A stretch of DNA of 64,000 nt, taken from the NCBI RefSeq assembly GCF_041053055.1, contig NZ_CP163443.1, forward strand, positions 3,596,001 through 3,660,000. The letters are read 5' to 3'. The notes beneath the pieces are model-generated. The model searched no databases, was not told where the DNA came from, and saw nothing but the letters and a program-made list of their open reading frames with translations. This document shows positions 28,204 through 39,189 of the stretch, piece by piece (positions within the stretch are counted from its first letter, which is position 1; each line of letters opens with the position of its first letter). Origin of the DNA: Streptomyces sp. R41. GTDB lineage: Bacteria > Actinomycetota > Actinomycetes > Streptomycetales > Streptomycetaceae. A program made the translations under genes and the position numbers.

Positions 28204-29135
28204 CCATTCCCACCCCGTTGACCGGTGTCGTACCGCCCGTCTGCACTCCCCTGACACCGGAACGCGAGGTGGATGTCCCCTCGCTCATCAGGCTCGTGGA
28301 CCATCTGGTGGACGGCGGGGTGGACGGTCTGTTCGTGCTCGGCTCGACGTCGGAGGCGGCGTACCTGACGGATGCGCAGCGCAGGCTGGTCGTGGAGACC
28401 GTGGCCGGCCATGTCGCCGGCCGGCTCCCCGTCCTCGCGGGCGCGATCGACATGACGACGCCGCGCGTCCTGGACCACGTCCGGGACGTGACGGCGGCGG
28501 GCGCGGATGCCGTGGTCGTCACCGCCCCCTTCTACACCCGCACCCACCCGGCGGAGATCGCCCGCCACTACCGCGTGATCGCCACGCGCTCGCCCGTGCC
28601 GGTCTTCGCCTACGACCTCCCCGTCTCCGTCCACACCAAGCTGAGCGCGGACCTGGTCCTGGAGCTGGCCGCGGACGGTGTCCTCGCCGGCCTCAAGGAC
28701 TCCAGCGGCGACCTCGGCACCTTCCGCACCGTCGTCACCGGCGCCCGGTCCCACCCCGACATCAGCGGTTTCACCCTCCTCACCGGTTCCGAGGTCGTCG
28801 TCGACTCCGCGCTCGCCCTCGGGGCGGACGGGGCGGTGCCCGGGCTCGGGAACGTCGATCCCGTCGGATACGTGCGCCTGTTCCGGCTCTGCCGCGAGGG
28901 TGACTGGGAGCGGGCTCGGGCCGAACAGGAACGGCTGTGCGCGCTGTTCCGGATGGTGGGCGTGGGGGACCCCGCCCGGATGGGCGGTAGCTCGTCGGCC
29001 CTCGGTGCGTTCAAGGCTGCGCTGTATCTGCGGGGGGTCATCGACTGTCCGGCTACGGCGGAGCCGCAGGTTCCGTTGTCGGAGGGGGAGGTCGAGCGGG
29101 TGGGGAAGTATCTGGCGGGGGCGGGGCTGCTGTAA
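28200..29135 (+). CDS. DapA/NanA-family aldolase
   Basis: A 311-residue Schiff-base aldolase/lyase of the dihydrodipicolinate synthase superfamily. The phosphate- or carboxylate-binding loop reads GSTSEAAY (usually G-[ST]-T-G-E), the catalytic tyrosine is in FAYDLPVS, and the Schiff-base lysine in LAGLKDSSGD. The arginine expected after the tyrosine in true DapA is absent. N-acetylneuraminate lyase is the best guess from context (coupled to the importer, convergent sialidase), but KDG-type or other 2-keto acid aldolases remain possible. Confidence 0.88.
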   Translation: MTIPTPLTGVVPPVCTPLTPEREVDVPSLIRLVDHLVDGGVDGLFVLGSTSEAAYLTDAQRRLVVETVAGHVAGRLPVLAGAIDMTTPRVLDHVRDVTAAGADAVVVTAPFYTRTHPAEIARHYRVIATRSPVPVFAYDLPVSVHTKLSADLVLELAADGVLAGLKDSSGDLGTFRTVVTGARSHPDISGFTLLTGSEVVVDSALALGADGAVPGLGNVDPVGYVRLFRLCREGDWERARAEQERLCALFRMVGVGDPARMGGSSSALGAFKAALYLRGVIDCPATAEPQVPLSEGEVERVGKYLAGAGLL

Positions 29136-29146
29136 GGGGTGGTTTT

Positions 29147-29279
29147 CGCCCCCTCCGCCCCTACCCGACCCGACCTGGGGCTCCGCCCCTGAAGGGGCGC
29201 GGGGAACTGCGCGACAAGCCCCCACCCACCCGCAGCCGACAGGCTGGTCGGGACGGGCAGGGGCGGAGGGGGCGAAAAA
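29147..29279. repeat. Dispersed intergenic repeat, type A
   Basis: Carries GGGGAACTGCGCGACAAGCC at 29201-29220 within inverted ends CGCCCCCTCCGCCCCTACCC and its complement near 29255-29275, so the whole unit can fold into a long hairpin. It fills the gap between the convergent aldolase and sialidase genes and may terminate both. Confidence 0.85.
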
Positions 29280-29282
29280 ACC

Positions 29283-30491
29283 TCACCCCAGCAAGTCGCC
29301 CACCGGCACCCGTCGGAACTCGATCGTGTCGTACGTCCCCGTCGCGCCGGTCTCGTAGAGAAGACCGACCCGGCTCGCGCCGAGCTGCACGAGGTCGGAG
29401 TACGCGGCCCGCTGCGAGGAGAGGGTCATCGCCTTGGTGAAGGACGCGCCGGCGTCCGTGCTGCGCCAGATGGCCATGGACTGACGGGCGGTCGGGACGG
29501 AGGGACCGGAGAAGAGGAGGGGGGCGGAAGGACCCGTCAGTTGGAGGACGCTCGCCTGGACGACGGGGACGTCGTCCAGGGTGGGCTGGATGGTGTAGGG
29601 GCGGGACAGGGTCTCCCCACCGTCGCCGGAGTAGGCGTCGAGACGGTTCCCGGCACTCGTGCCGTTCTGGTCGCGGGACGTGAAGTACAGCCGCCCGTCG
29701 GGGAGTTCCGCGACACCGCTCTCGTTCGCGTTGTCGACCCCGTCGTAGGAGTCGTCCACGAAGCCCAGCCGCCAGGTGACCCCGCCGTCGTCGCTGTAGA
29801 TGGCGTGCCCGCCGTAGTACTTGGGCTCCTGCCCGGTATCGGCGGAGCCCACCGGCGGGGCCGCGGAGTGGTTGGCGGCGACGACCAGGCGCCCGGCGTG
29901 CGGGCCGTGGCGGAGAGCGATCGCGTGGCCGGGGCCGGTGGCGTACCACCGCCAGCCCGGCAGCTTCACCTCCGCCGTGATGTCGCGCGGAGCGGAGAAG
30001 TGCCGGCCGTCGTCGCGGCTCGTCTGGACGAAGACGCGACGGCTCTGTTCCGGAGTGACCTCGCCCCGCATGATCTGCGCCTCGGTCACGGCACCGCTGT
30101 TGTAGGACGTGACCAACACGATCCGGCCGGTCTTCGGATCCACCACCGGCGCCGGGTTGCCCCGGGTGTCGCCGTCACCGGACGCGACGACCCGCAGCGG
30201 GCCCCACGTGCAGCCGCCGTCGAAGGATCGTCTGAGGACGACGTCGATGTTGCCGGTGTCGCCCGCGCCGTTGTGTCTCCCCTCGGCGAAGGCGAGCAGC
30301 GTGCCCACGCGCGTGGTGACCGTCGCCGGGATGCGATACGTGTCGTAGCCGTCCTGGCCCGCCGTGTACGGCACGGAGGAGGTACAGCCCCGGGTGGCGA
30401 GCGGCGCGCCCGACGCGGTGCCGGTGACGGCGAGCGCGGTGAGGAGTCCGATGGCTGCCGCCAGCGCGACCCTGCGGCTCGTGATGCTCAT
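29283..30491 (-). CDS. Secreted exo-alpha-sialidase, GH33
   Basis: A 402-residue neuraminidase that releases terminal sialic acid from glycoconjugates outside the cell. ATG 30491 gives a Sec signal (MSITSRRVALAAAIGLLTAL ... TASGA). The F/YRIP motif is present as YDTYRIPATV, with its arginine binding the sialate carboxylate. Asp-boxes are visible: SFDGGCTW, SDDGGVTW, SGDGGETL, STDAGASF. The ribosome site is AGGGAG. A clear promoter and the element shared with the importer lie upstream, supporting co-regulation. Confidence 0.93.
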   Translation of the reverse strand: MSITSRRVALAAAIGLLTALAVTGTASGAPLATRGCTSSVPYTAGQDGYDTYRIPATVTTRVGTLLAFAEGRHNGAGDTGNIDVVLRRSFDGGCTWGPLRVVASGDGDTRGNPAPVVDPKTGRIVLVTSYNSGAVTEAQIMRGEVTPEQSRRVFVQTSRDDGRHFSAPRDITAEVKLPGWRWYATGPGHAIALRHGPHAGRLVVAANHSAAPPVGSADTGQEPKYYGGHAIYSDDGGVTWRLGFVDDSYDGVDNANESGVAELPDGRLYFTSRDQNGTSAGNRLDAYSGDGGETLSRPYTIQPTLDDVPVVQASVLQLTGPSAPLLFSGPSVPTARQSMAIWRSTDAGASFTKAMTLSSQRAAYSDLVQLGASRVGLLYETGATGTYDTIEFRRVPVGDLLG

Positions 30492-30511
30492 GGCGCTCCC
30501 TGGCTCCGGTG

Positions 30512-30566
30512 GACATAGGACGTGGGATGTCCAGGAGAACCTAGTGCGCCCAGGGAGACGTATCAA
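30512..30566 (-). promoter_or_regulatory. Sialidase promoter with shared 21-bp element
   Basis: On the minus strand TTGATA (30566-30561) and TAGGTT (30543-30538) are 17 bases apart. Just downstream, 30512-30532 read on the plus strand is GACATAGGACGT then GGGATGTCC, matching the importer element at 17 of 21 positions. GGACAT (30511-30516) and ATGTCC (30527-30532) make an inverted repeat. Confidence 0.65.
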
Positions 30567-30603
30567 TATCCGTGCGGCTACGGCGTGTTGATGAGGCGTC
30601 AGC

Positions 30604-30673
30604 TCAGCAGGCGGTGCCGGGGTGACGAGTCCCGACTCGTCAGGCGGCGCCGGGAGTGACGAGTCCCGACTCG
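30604..30673. repeat. 34-36-bp tandem duplication at the regulator stop
   Basis: GTGACGAGTCCCGACTCGT occurs twice, at about 30622 and 30656. The right copy contains the last codons of the response regulator; the left copy lies beyond the stop and carries a second TCA stop triplet at 30604. Confidence 0.85.
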
Positions 30674-31308
30674 TACGCCACGATCACCAGCTGGGCCCGG
30701 TCGCGGGCGCCCAGCTTGCCCATGATGCGGCTCACGTGGGTCTTCGCGGTGAGCGGGCTCAGTCCCAGCGCCCCGGCTATCTCGGTGTTGTTGAGGCCGC
30801 GCGCGACCAGCGTCAGCACCTCGCGCTCCCGCTCGGAGAGGCCGCCGGGACCACCCGCCGCGGGCGCGGGAGCCGACGGGCTGCGCAGGAAACGGGCGAT
30901 CAGCCGGGCGGTCGGGCCCGGCGAGAGCAGGGCCTCGCCGCCGGCCACCGTACGGATGGCGTCGAGGAGCTCGGCGGGCCTCGTGTCCTTCACCAGGAAG
31001 CCGGAGGCACCCGCGCGCAGCGCCTCCGCGATGTATTCGTCCGTGTCGTACGTGGTGAGGACCAGGACCCTGACCCCGGCCAGGTTCTCGTCGGCCGCGA
31101 TGAGCCGGGTCGCCTCGATGCCGTCCAGGTCGGGCATCCGGATGTCCATGACGACCAGATCGGCCCGCGCGCTGCGCGCCAGCTCCACCGCCTCCCGCCC
31201 GGTGGCCGCCTGCCCGACGACCTCCATGTCCCGCGCCGACTCGACCAGCATGGCGAACGCGGCCCGCACCAGCGTCTGATCGTCGGCGAGGAGTACTCGG
31301 ATGGTCAT
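30640..31308 (-). CDS. NarL-type response regulator
   Basis: A 222-residue regulator: receiver with DDQT, VVMDIRMPDLDG and FLVKDT, a Pro/Ala-rich linker (SPSAPAPAAGGPGG), and a LuxR-type helix-turn-helix (LSEREREVLTLVARGLNN). Its ATG overlaps the kinase stop (ATGA). It is the last gene of a probable MMPL-kinase-regulator transcript. Its last codons are tandemly duplicated downstream. Confidence 0.95.
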   Translation of the reverse strand: MTIRVLLADDQTLVRAAFAMLVESARDMEVVGQAATGREAVELARSARADLVVMDIRMPDLDGIEATRLIAADENLAGVRVLVLTTYDTDEYIAEALRAGASGFLVKDTRPAELLDAIRTVAGGEALLSPGPTARLIARFLRSPSAPAPAAGGPGGLSEREREVLTLVARGLNNTEIAGALGLSPLTAKTHVSRIMGKLGARDRAQLVIVAYESGLVTPGAA

Positions 31309-32855
31309 CGGGAATCGCCTCGTTCGAGTTCGGCGGCACGCACCGGATCGGATGCACCTACGGGATCGGACGCACGTACGGGACCGGGCTCACGTACGGG
31401 ATCGGACGCACGTACGGGACCGGGCTCACGTACGGGATCGGACGCACGTACGGGACCGGGTTCACGTACGGGACCGGGCTCACGTACGGCTTCGAAAACA
31501 CCTGCGGCTTGAGGATCAGGTACGGCTTCGCGATCACGTACGGCTTGAGGATCACGTACGGCTTCCACATCACGCGCGGCTTGAGGATCGCTTACGGCCT
31601 CGAGATCACGTACAGCCCCAGAAGCACGTACGCCGTCCCGCCCGGACGTCTGCGCCGGCACCCCGGCCCCCAGTGGCAGCACCGCCCACACCCCGAACCC
31701 ACCCCCCTCCCGCACCCCGGCCTCCAACGTCCCGCCCACACTACGAGCCCGCTCCCGCATTCCCACGAGGCCGAACCCGGGTGTGCCGCCCGCGTCGCCG
31801 ACGCCGTCGTCCGTGACCGTGACGTGCAGCGCCCAGCCCTCCGCCCGCAGGCCCACGCGTACCGTCACGTCGGGACCCGCGTGCCGGACCGCGTTGGTGA
31901 GCGCCTCCTGGACGATCCGGTAGGCGGCGGCGCCGACGGCGGACGGTACGTCACCCGCTTCCACCGCGACCGCGGTCTCCACCGTTGCGCCCGCGGTCCG
32001 TGCCGCCGTCACCAGGTCCGGCACCCCGTCGAGCCCGGGCAGCGGCCCGCGCCCGTCTCCGCCGAACTCGGAGGCGCGCAGTACCTCCAGCGTGGTGCGC
32101 AGTTCGCCGCGTGCGGTGCGGCAGGTCTCTGAGATGTCCTCGAGGGCCCGGGCGACCGCCGTACGGTCGAGGCGGTCGGGGTCGGCGGCCAGCACGTGCG
32201 CGGCGACGGACGTCTGGACGCCGATGAGGGTGATGCTGTGGGCGAGCAGATCGTGCAGGTCGCGGGCGATGCGCAGGCGTTCCTCGGCGACCCGGCGGCG
32301 GGCCTCCTCCTCGCGGGTCCGCTCGGCGCGTTCGGCGCGTTCGACGACCGAGGTGACGTACTGGCGGTGCACGCGCGCGTACACGCCGAGGACGAGGAGC
32401 GCGACGATCCAGCCGGTGACGCGCAGCGCCTGGGCGCCCTCGGTGGTGCCCTGCGAGAACTTGACGGAGAGCATGATGCCGATGACGCCGCCGCCGACCA
32501 GGGCGGAGCGCAGCGGGCGCCCCGTCACGGCGACGGTGAACAGGCCAAGCATCGAGACGGGCAGCGGCGCCGTGTGGTCGAAGTCGAGCGCGTGGTACGG
32601 GCCGATGCAGGCGACGAGCGCGAGGAACGAGACGAGCGGGGCGCGGCGCCGCCACACCATCGGGACGTGCCCGGCGATCAGGAGGGTCCAGCCGAGCCCG
32701 TCCGGCCGTCGGCCGTCGGTGTCGAGCACGAGCGCCACGGACACGTCGACGACCAGCAGCGCGGCGGCCAGCAGCGCGTCCTGGCGCAGGACCCGGGCGG
32801 GGCTGACGCTCCCCGGGTGGGCGAAGCCCGTGAGCAGTATGCGTTTGGCGTCCAC
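31305..32855 (-). CDS. Sensor histidine kinase with hexapeptide-repeat tail
   Basis: A 516-residue HisKA_3-type kinase: about five hydrophobic segments in the first 150 residues, the His box RDLHDLLAHSITLIG, and an HATPase domain (YRIVQEALTNAVRHAG, GFGLVGMRERAR). After the normal end near GAGVPA comes a tail of about 105 residues with about 15 hexads such as REPGPV, RASDPV and RDPQAV. GTG 32855 follows GGAGG. It is 57 bases downstream of the MMPL gene. Confidence 0.93.
   Translation of the reverse strand: MDAKRILLTGFAHPGSVSPARVLRQDALLAAALLVVDVSVALVLDTDGRRPDGLGWTLLIAGHVPMVWRRRAPLVSFLALVACIGPYHALDFDHTAPLPVSMLGLFTVAVTGRPLRSALVGGGVIGIMLSVKFSQGTTEGAQALRVTGWIVALLVLGVYARVHRQYVTSVVERAERAERTREEEARRRVAEERLRIARDLHDLLAHSITLIGVQTSVAAHVLAADPDRLDRTAVARALEDISETCRTARGELRTTLEVLRASEFGGDGRGPLPGLDGVPDLVTAARTAGATVETAVAVEAGDVPSAVGAAAYRIVQEALTNAVRHAGPDVTVRVGLRAEGWALHVTVTDDGVGDAGGTPGFGLVGMRERARSVGGTLEAGVREGGGFGVWAVLPLGAGVPAQTSGRDGVRASGAVRDLEAVSDPQAARDVEAVRDPQAVRDREAVPDPQAAGVFEAVREPGPVREPGPVRASDPVREPGPVRASDPVREPGPVRASDPVGASDPVRAAELERGDSR
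31341..31610. repeat. 18-bp tandem repeat encoding the kinase tail
   Basis: About 15 in-frame units of 18 bases, for example CTCACGTACGGGACCGGG and CGCACGTACGGGATCGGA on the plus strand. Units near 31359-31480 are almost identical while those towards 31600 are more diverged, suggesting recent expansion at the C-terminal side. Confidence 0.9.
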
Positions 32856-32912
32856 CGGTTCATCCTCCGTGAGGAGGCGCCCCTGCGGGAGACAGGGGCG
32901 CCCACATGCCGC

Positions 32913-35003
32913 TCAGGCGACGACGACGGGTTCCTTCTGCCGCGGCTCGGGTGGCTCCGACGGCTCCCGTGACAGCTGCCCCGGCCACCACACCCTCCTC
33001 CGCAGCGCCACACTGGCGCTGGTCACCAGGTAGGTGCGGACGAGGAAGGTGTCGAGCAGCACCCCGACCGCGATCACGAACCCGAGCTCGACGAGCTGCA
33101 GCAGCCCCATGTTCGTCAGCACCGCGAAGGTCGCCGCCAGGACCAGTCCGGCCGAGGCGATCACGCCTCCCGTCGTGCGCAGCGCGGTCAGCGCGGCGGT
33201 GGCGGGCTCGGCGCCCGCGAGGGACTCCTCGCGCATCCGGTGCATGAGGAAGATCCCGTAGTCGACGCCGAGCGCGACGAGGAAGACGAAGGACAGCAGC
33301 CCGAGCCCCGGGTCGGTCCCCTCGAACCCGAACAGCGGCCCGAAGACCAGCCCGCCGATGCCGAGCGCCGCGCCCCACACCGCGATCACGGCGGCGACCA
33401 GCAGCAGCGGAGCGACCAGGCTGCGCAGCAGCGCGATCAGGATCAGCAGCACGGAGGCGAGCACGATCGGTACGACGACGAGCCGGTCGCGGGCGTTGGT
33501 GTCCTGCAGGTCGATCTGCTGGGCGCTCGGGCCACCGACGTAAGAGCCCGATCCATCGAGATCTCCCCGCAGGGACTTGATCGTGGCGGTCTCGGCCGCC
33601 GACTGGGGCGCGCCCTTCGCCGTCACGGAGATCTCCGTCCAGCCGCCGCCGCTGCGCCCCCGTGCGGCGGTCGCGACGCCCTGGTGGTCCCGCACCGCGG
33701 CCAGCGTGGCGTCCGCCCGTCCGGTGGGGGTGATCACGGTGATCGGCTGGGTGCCCTGCCCCGGGTAGGCCTTTGCGAGTGTCTCGATCGCGACGACCGA
33801 GTCGGGCTTGTGGACGAAGGAGTCCTGCTGCTTGAGCGCGCCGGGCAGGTTCAGCGCGCCGAGGGCGAGCGCCCCGAGCAGTACGGCGCCGCCCGCGAGG
33901 ACGGCGTACGGCCGGCGCCCGGCGGAGGACCCCATCGCGGAGAACAGGCTCCGCCGCTGCTTGGGCTCGCTGCCGTAGGCGGGCACGAGCGGCCAGAACA
34001 CCCGGCGCCCGAGCAGGACGAGTACGGCGGGCAGCAGGGTCAGCATGGCGACGAGCGCGCACAGCACGCCGACCGTGCCCATCGGGCCCATGCCCCGGCT
34101 GCTGTTGAGGTCGGCGGCGAGCAGGCAGAGCAGTCCGGCGGCGACGGTGCCGGAGGAGGCGAGCACGGCGGGCCCGCAGCCGCGCAGTGCCTGCCGCATG
34201 GCGTCGTACGGCCGCTCCACGCGCCGCAGCTCCTCGCGGTAGCGGGAGATGAGCAGCAGCGCGTAGTCGGTTCCGGCGCCGAAGACGAGGATCGTCATCA
34301 CGCCCGAGCTCTGGCCGGAGATGGTGGTCCCGAAGGCCTGGTGGAGGCCGTAGGCCACGCCCATCGACAGATAGTCGGCGACGCCCGCGACGGCGAGCGG
34401 CACGAGCCACAGCAGGGGGCTGCGGTAGATGAGGATCAGCAGGACGGCGACGACGGCGACGGTGGTGTAGAGCAGCGGGCCGCCGAGGGAGTTGTAGACC
34501 TCGGCGGCGTCGGTGGCGAGCGCGCCGGGGCCGCCCACGTCGACGGTCATGCCGTTCTCGGTGCGGGCGACATCGCGAACGTCGTTCACGAACGCGTCCC
34601 GCTTCTTCTCGTCGGTCCCTGGCGCGGAGCTGGCGACCGGGTACATCAGCGTGGTGCCGTCCCGCGACGGCACGCCCTTCGGGGGTGCGGTGAGCGGGTT
34701 CTCCTTGGTGATCTCGGTGACCTGGCGCGCGGCCGTCGCGCGGTCCGCGGCGCTCAGCCCGCCGTCGCGGTGATAGACGAGCACCAGCTCGGTGGTCTCA
34801 CCGCCGGGCAACCGGTCCTCGATCTTGGCCACTTGGGTCGAGTCCGCGCTCGCCGGCAGGTAGTCGACGGCTCGGTCGTGCTGCACGTCCGCGAGCTTCG
34901 ACGCGAACGGCCCGACGACGGCCAGCACGGCCACCCAGAGCCCGAGCAGCGCCCAGGGCACGGCCCTGCGCCGCCTGTGCGTGGTTGTCTTTCCGGGCCC
35001 CAT
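32913..35003 (-). CDS. MMPL-family RND-type transporter
   Basis: A 696-residue membrane protein with two repeats of about six helices and two large outside loops, typical of MmpL/actII-ORF3-type exporters of lipids or hydrophobic drugs. Conserved parts include VFGAGTDYALLLISRYREEL in the first half and FVFLVALGVDYGIFLMHRMR in the second, which carry the proton-relay residues. ATG 35003. The kinase and regulator downstream on the same strand suggest a sensed export system. Confidence 0.92.
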   Translation of the reverse strand: MGPGKTTTHRRRRAVPWALLGLWVAVLAVVGPFASKLADVQHDRAVDYLPASADSTQVAKIEDRLPGGETTELVLVYHRDGGLSAADRATAARQVTEITKENPLTAPPKGVPSRDGTTLMYPVASSAPGTDEKKRDAFVNDVRDVARTENGMTVDVGGPGALATDAAEVYNSLGGPLLYTTVAVVAVLLILIYRSPLLWLVPLAVAGVADYLSMGVAYGLHQAFGTTISGQSSGVMTILVFGAGTDYALLLISRYREELRRVERPYDAMRQALRGCGPAVLASSGTVAAGLLCLLAADLNSSRGMGPMGTVGVLCALVAMLTLLPAVLVLLGRRVFWPLVPAYGSEPKQRRSLFSAMGSSAGRRPYAVLAGGAVLLGALALGALNLPGALKQQDSFVHKPDSVVAIETLAKAYPGQGTQPITVITPTGRADATLAAVRDHQGVATAARGRSGGGWTEISVTAKGAPQSAAETATIKSLRGDLDGSGSYVGGPSAQQIDLQDTNARDRLVVVPIVLASVLLILIALLRSLVAPLLLVAAVIAVWGAALGIGGLVFGPLFGFEGTDPGLGLLSFVFLVALGVDYGIFLMHRMREESLAGAEPATAALTALRTTGGVIASAGLVLAATFAVLTNMGLLQLVELGFVIAVGVLLDTFLVRTYLVTSASVALRRRVWWPGQLSREPSEPPEPRQKEPVVVA

Positions 35004-35143
35004 GACGGGGTCCTCCCCTCCTGGCCGGGTGTCTGGACAAGCACCAGACTCCCGGCACGCGGGAGCGGAATCGTCGCGCGGGAGGGCGAGTTCGGGGCTA
35101 CTCCGAGGGGTGTCGGGACGGGGGGATTACTCCCTGGGGAGTA

Positions 35144-35839
35144 CTACGACGGCGTACGCGCCGCCACCAGCAGCCGCGTCACATCGTCCGAGCAGATCGT
35201 CAGCGCCGCGCCCACGGTGGCCAGCACGTCCCGCTCGGCGGGCGTGTAGGGGCCGTCCGCCAGCGCGATGCGGGCGCCCTGGAGAAGGATCGCCTCCCGG
35301 CCGGTCGGCGCGAGGTGCGGTGCCAGCGGGTCCAGGGCCTCGTGGAGCTCTATTGCCAGACTCGCCCCGCACGGCTCCCCGAAGACCCGGCCGGTGTCCG
35401 CGGCGAGCGCCTCGACGAGCGCGGCGAGCTGGTCCTCCGTGCAGTCGTCGAAGCCGGCCGAGCGCACCGCGCCCGCGGCGGTCTCCAGCGACGTACGGGC
35501 GCAGGTGCCGCCCGCGGCGAGCACGGCGAGGGCGACGGTGTGGACGGCGTCGCGCAGCATCGCCGAGAAGCGGGTGGTGGTGGGGTGGTCGAGGACGTCG
35601 GCGCCGTAGTGGTGGCCGCAGGCGGCGCATTCGACGACGGGTCCGGTCTCGCCGCGCGGCAGGACGGGAACGCCGAGGAGGGTGAAGCGGCGACGGCCGG
35701 TGAGGCGCTGGTAGTTGCGGTCGCCTCCGCAGCCGGGGCAGAAGAACTCGCCGTCGCCGACGGTGGTCCACGCGGTACGGGTGCCCAGGACGCGGGAAAC
35801 CTGAACTGCACGACCGTTTCGTCCCCATTCCGGCAGCAC
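35144..35839 (-). CDS. TerB-like protein with zinc-ribbon
   Basis: About 231 residues. GTG 35839 is chosen for the GGAGG eight bases upstream. The N-terminal part has a zinc ribbon, FFCPGCGGDRNY ... VVECAACGHHYG. The rest is helical and resembles the TerB/TerB-C tellurite-resistance fold, with acidic patches and the pattern ALADGPYTPAERDVL near the end. Such proteins are soluble, possibly metal-dependent; exact role unknown. It stands alone between the MMPL and leuA genes. Confidence 0.7.
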   Translation of the reverse strand: MLPEWGRNGRAVQVSRVLGTRTAWTTVGDGEFFCPGCGGDRNYQRLTGRRRFTLLGVPVLPRGETGPVVECAACGHHYGADVLDHPTTTRFSAMLRDAVHTVALAVLAAGGTCARTSLETAAGAVRSAGFDDCTEDQLAALVEALAADTGRVFGEPCGASLAIELHEALDPLAPHLAPTGREAILLQGARIALADGPYTPAERDVLATVGAALTICSDDVTRLLVAARTPS

Positions 35840-35970
35840 CGTCGCACACCTCCGTAACGCCGCGGCAACATCGCCGCGCTGGCGTGATGTTAGCCACATT
35901 GTTGATGCGGAGTCAGTACCCCGGACGAGACCTGCTCGTGACCTCCACGCGGATTGGCCGGTAAACGACG

Positions 35971-36004
35971 CGGCTCCGCCCGCCTCGAAGGGCGGACGGA
36001 GCCG
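35971..36004 (-). terminator. leuA terminator hairpin
   Basis: CGGCTCCGCCCGCC and GGGCGGACGGAGCCG pair over about 14 positions with one mismatch and a short TCGAA loop, 22 bases beyond the leuA stop. Confidence 0.8.
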
Positions 36005-36025
36005 GAAAGAACCAGGTGAACGAGG

Positions 36026-37837
<1,812 letters not shown>

Positions 37838-37885
37838 CTACAGGCCCTCGCCGCGGCAGCTAAGGAGAAGCAGCCCGAAACGCAT
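37838..37885 (-). CDS. leuA leader peptide
   Basis: A 15-codon frame, MRFGLLLLSCRGEGL, with four consecutive leucine codons (CTG CTT CTC CTT). It ends 81 bases before leuA. Such Leu-rich leaders before leuA are known in actinobacteria and sense charged tRNA-Leu. Two of the four codons (CTT) are rare in this genome, which would sharpen the response. Confidence 0.85.
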   Translation of the reverse strand: MRFGLLLLSCRGEGL

Positions 37886-38086
37886 GATGCTCCGCAGCCT
37901 AGCCGAGCCGTGCTCCGTGCGGGGGGCTGTATCAGTATGCGGGATCGCGGCCACGAAGGGAACGAAAGGTGCAAAAAGGTGCGCCATACCACTCCCGGCC
38001 GGACTCCGAGGCTCCTTATTGCCCCATTTCACCAATCATGGTTGCAGGTAGTGACAGAGGCATAACTCAGTGCAAGGGTGCCGGGC

Positions 38087-39157
38087 ATGACGACCAACGG
38101 GGGCTTCGAGCCCGTCTTCTGCACCATCGTGCCGCCCCATGTCCTCGACAAGCTCGCCCAGCACGAGGACCCCGCGCTCGCCGGTCCCGCGCGCCAGACC
38201 CTGGAGCGCGACGCCTACGAGCGCACCCACCGCCGGCTGACCACGGTCATCGGCGCCCCGACCGTCGCCCCACCCAAGGAAGCGGCCGAGCAGAAGCCGC
38301 ACCGCACGATCTACGACGCCCGCCACCACCAGGACCTGCCCGGCAAGAAGGTCCGCGGCGAGGGCGACAAGCCGGGCAAGGACGCCACGGTCAACCGCGC
38401 GTACGCCGGTCTGGGCGCGACCTTCGAGCTCTACCTCAACGCGTACCAGCGCAACTCCATCAATGGCGAGGGCCTGCCCCTCGACGCCACCGTGCACTTC
38501 GACCAGAACTACAACAACGCCTTCTGGAACGGCGAGCAGATGGTGTTCGGCGACGGTGACGGCGAGATCTTCCTCGACTTCACCATCCCGGTCGACGTCA
38601 TCGGCCACGAGCTGACCCACGGCGTCACCCAGTACACCGCGAACCTCACCTACTTCGGCCAGCCCGGCGCCCTGAACGAGTCCATGTCGGACGTCTTCGG
38701 CTCGCTGATCAAGCAGTACACGCTCGGCCAGACCGCCGCCGAGGCCGACTGGCTGATCGGCGCGAGCCTGCTCGCCCCGCGCGTCACCGGCACGGCCCTG
38801 CGCTCCATGAAGGAGCCGGGCAGCGCGTACGACGACGACGTGCTCGGCAAGGACCCGCAGCCCGCGACGATGGACCACTACGTCCGCACCGGCCGCGACA
38901 ACGGCGGGGTCCACATCAACTCCGGCATCCCCAACCACGCCTTCTATCTCGTCGCCGAGGCGCTCGGTGGCCACGCGTGGGAGCGGGCCGGGCAGATCTG
39001 GTACGACGTGCTGACCGGCGGGGAGCTTCCCTCACAGGCGCTGTTCTCGGACTTCGCACGACTCACGCTCGCCGCGGCCCGCTCCCGGTACAACGAGGGG
39101 GAGGAACTGCAGGCCGTGGAGAAGGCCTGGGAGCAGGTCGGAGTGCCGACCACGTAG
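38087..39157 (+). CDS. Protealysin-like M4 metalloprotease
   Basis: A 356-residue thermolysin-family (M4) peptidase. Zinc ligands are H174 and H178 in HELTH and E198 in NESMSD; the catalytic histidine is in GGVHINSG. There is no signal peptide; instead a short propeptide carries the PPHVL motif (residues 16-20) of protealysin-like proteases. It should therefore be an intracellular or non-classically released, self-processing protease. ATG 38087 (MTTNGG) is preferred to GTG 38078. The emfourin inhibitor gene follows after 32 bases. Confidence 0.93.
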   Translation: MTTNGGFEPVFCTIVPPHVLDKLAQHEDPALAGPARQTLERDAYERTHRRLTTVIGAPTVAPPKEAAEQKPHRTIYDARHHQDLPGKKVRGEGDKPGKDATVNRAYAGLGATFELYLNAYQRNSINGEGLPLDATVHFDQNYNNAFWNGEQMVFGDGDGEIFLDFTIPVDVIGHELTHGVTQYTANLTYFGQPGALNESMSDVFGSLIKQYTLGQTAAEADWLIGASLLAPRVTGTALRSMKEPGSAYDDDVLGKDPQPATMDHYVRTGRDNGGVHINSGIPNHAFYLVAEALGGHAWERAGQIWYDVLTGGELPSQALFSDFARLTLAAARSRYNEGEELQAVEKAWEQVGVPTT

Positions 39158-39189
39158 CCCCGGCCCCCGACTCGTACTAGACAGGACCC

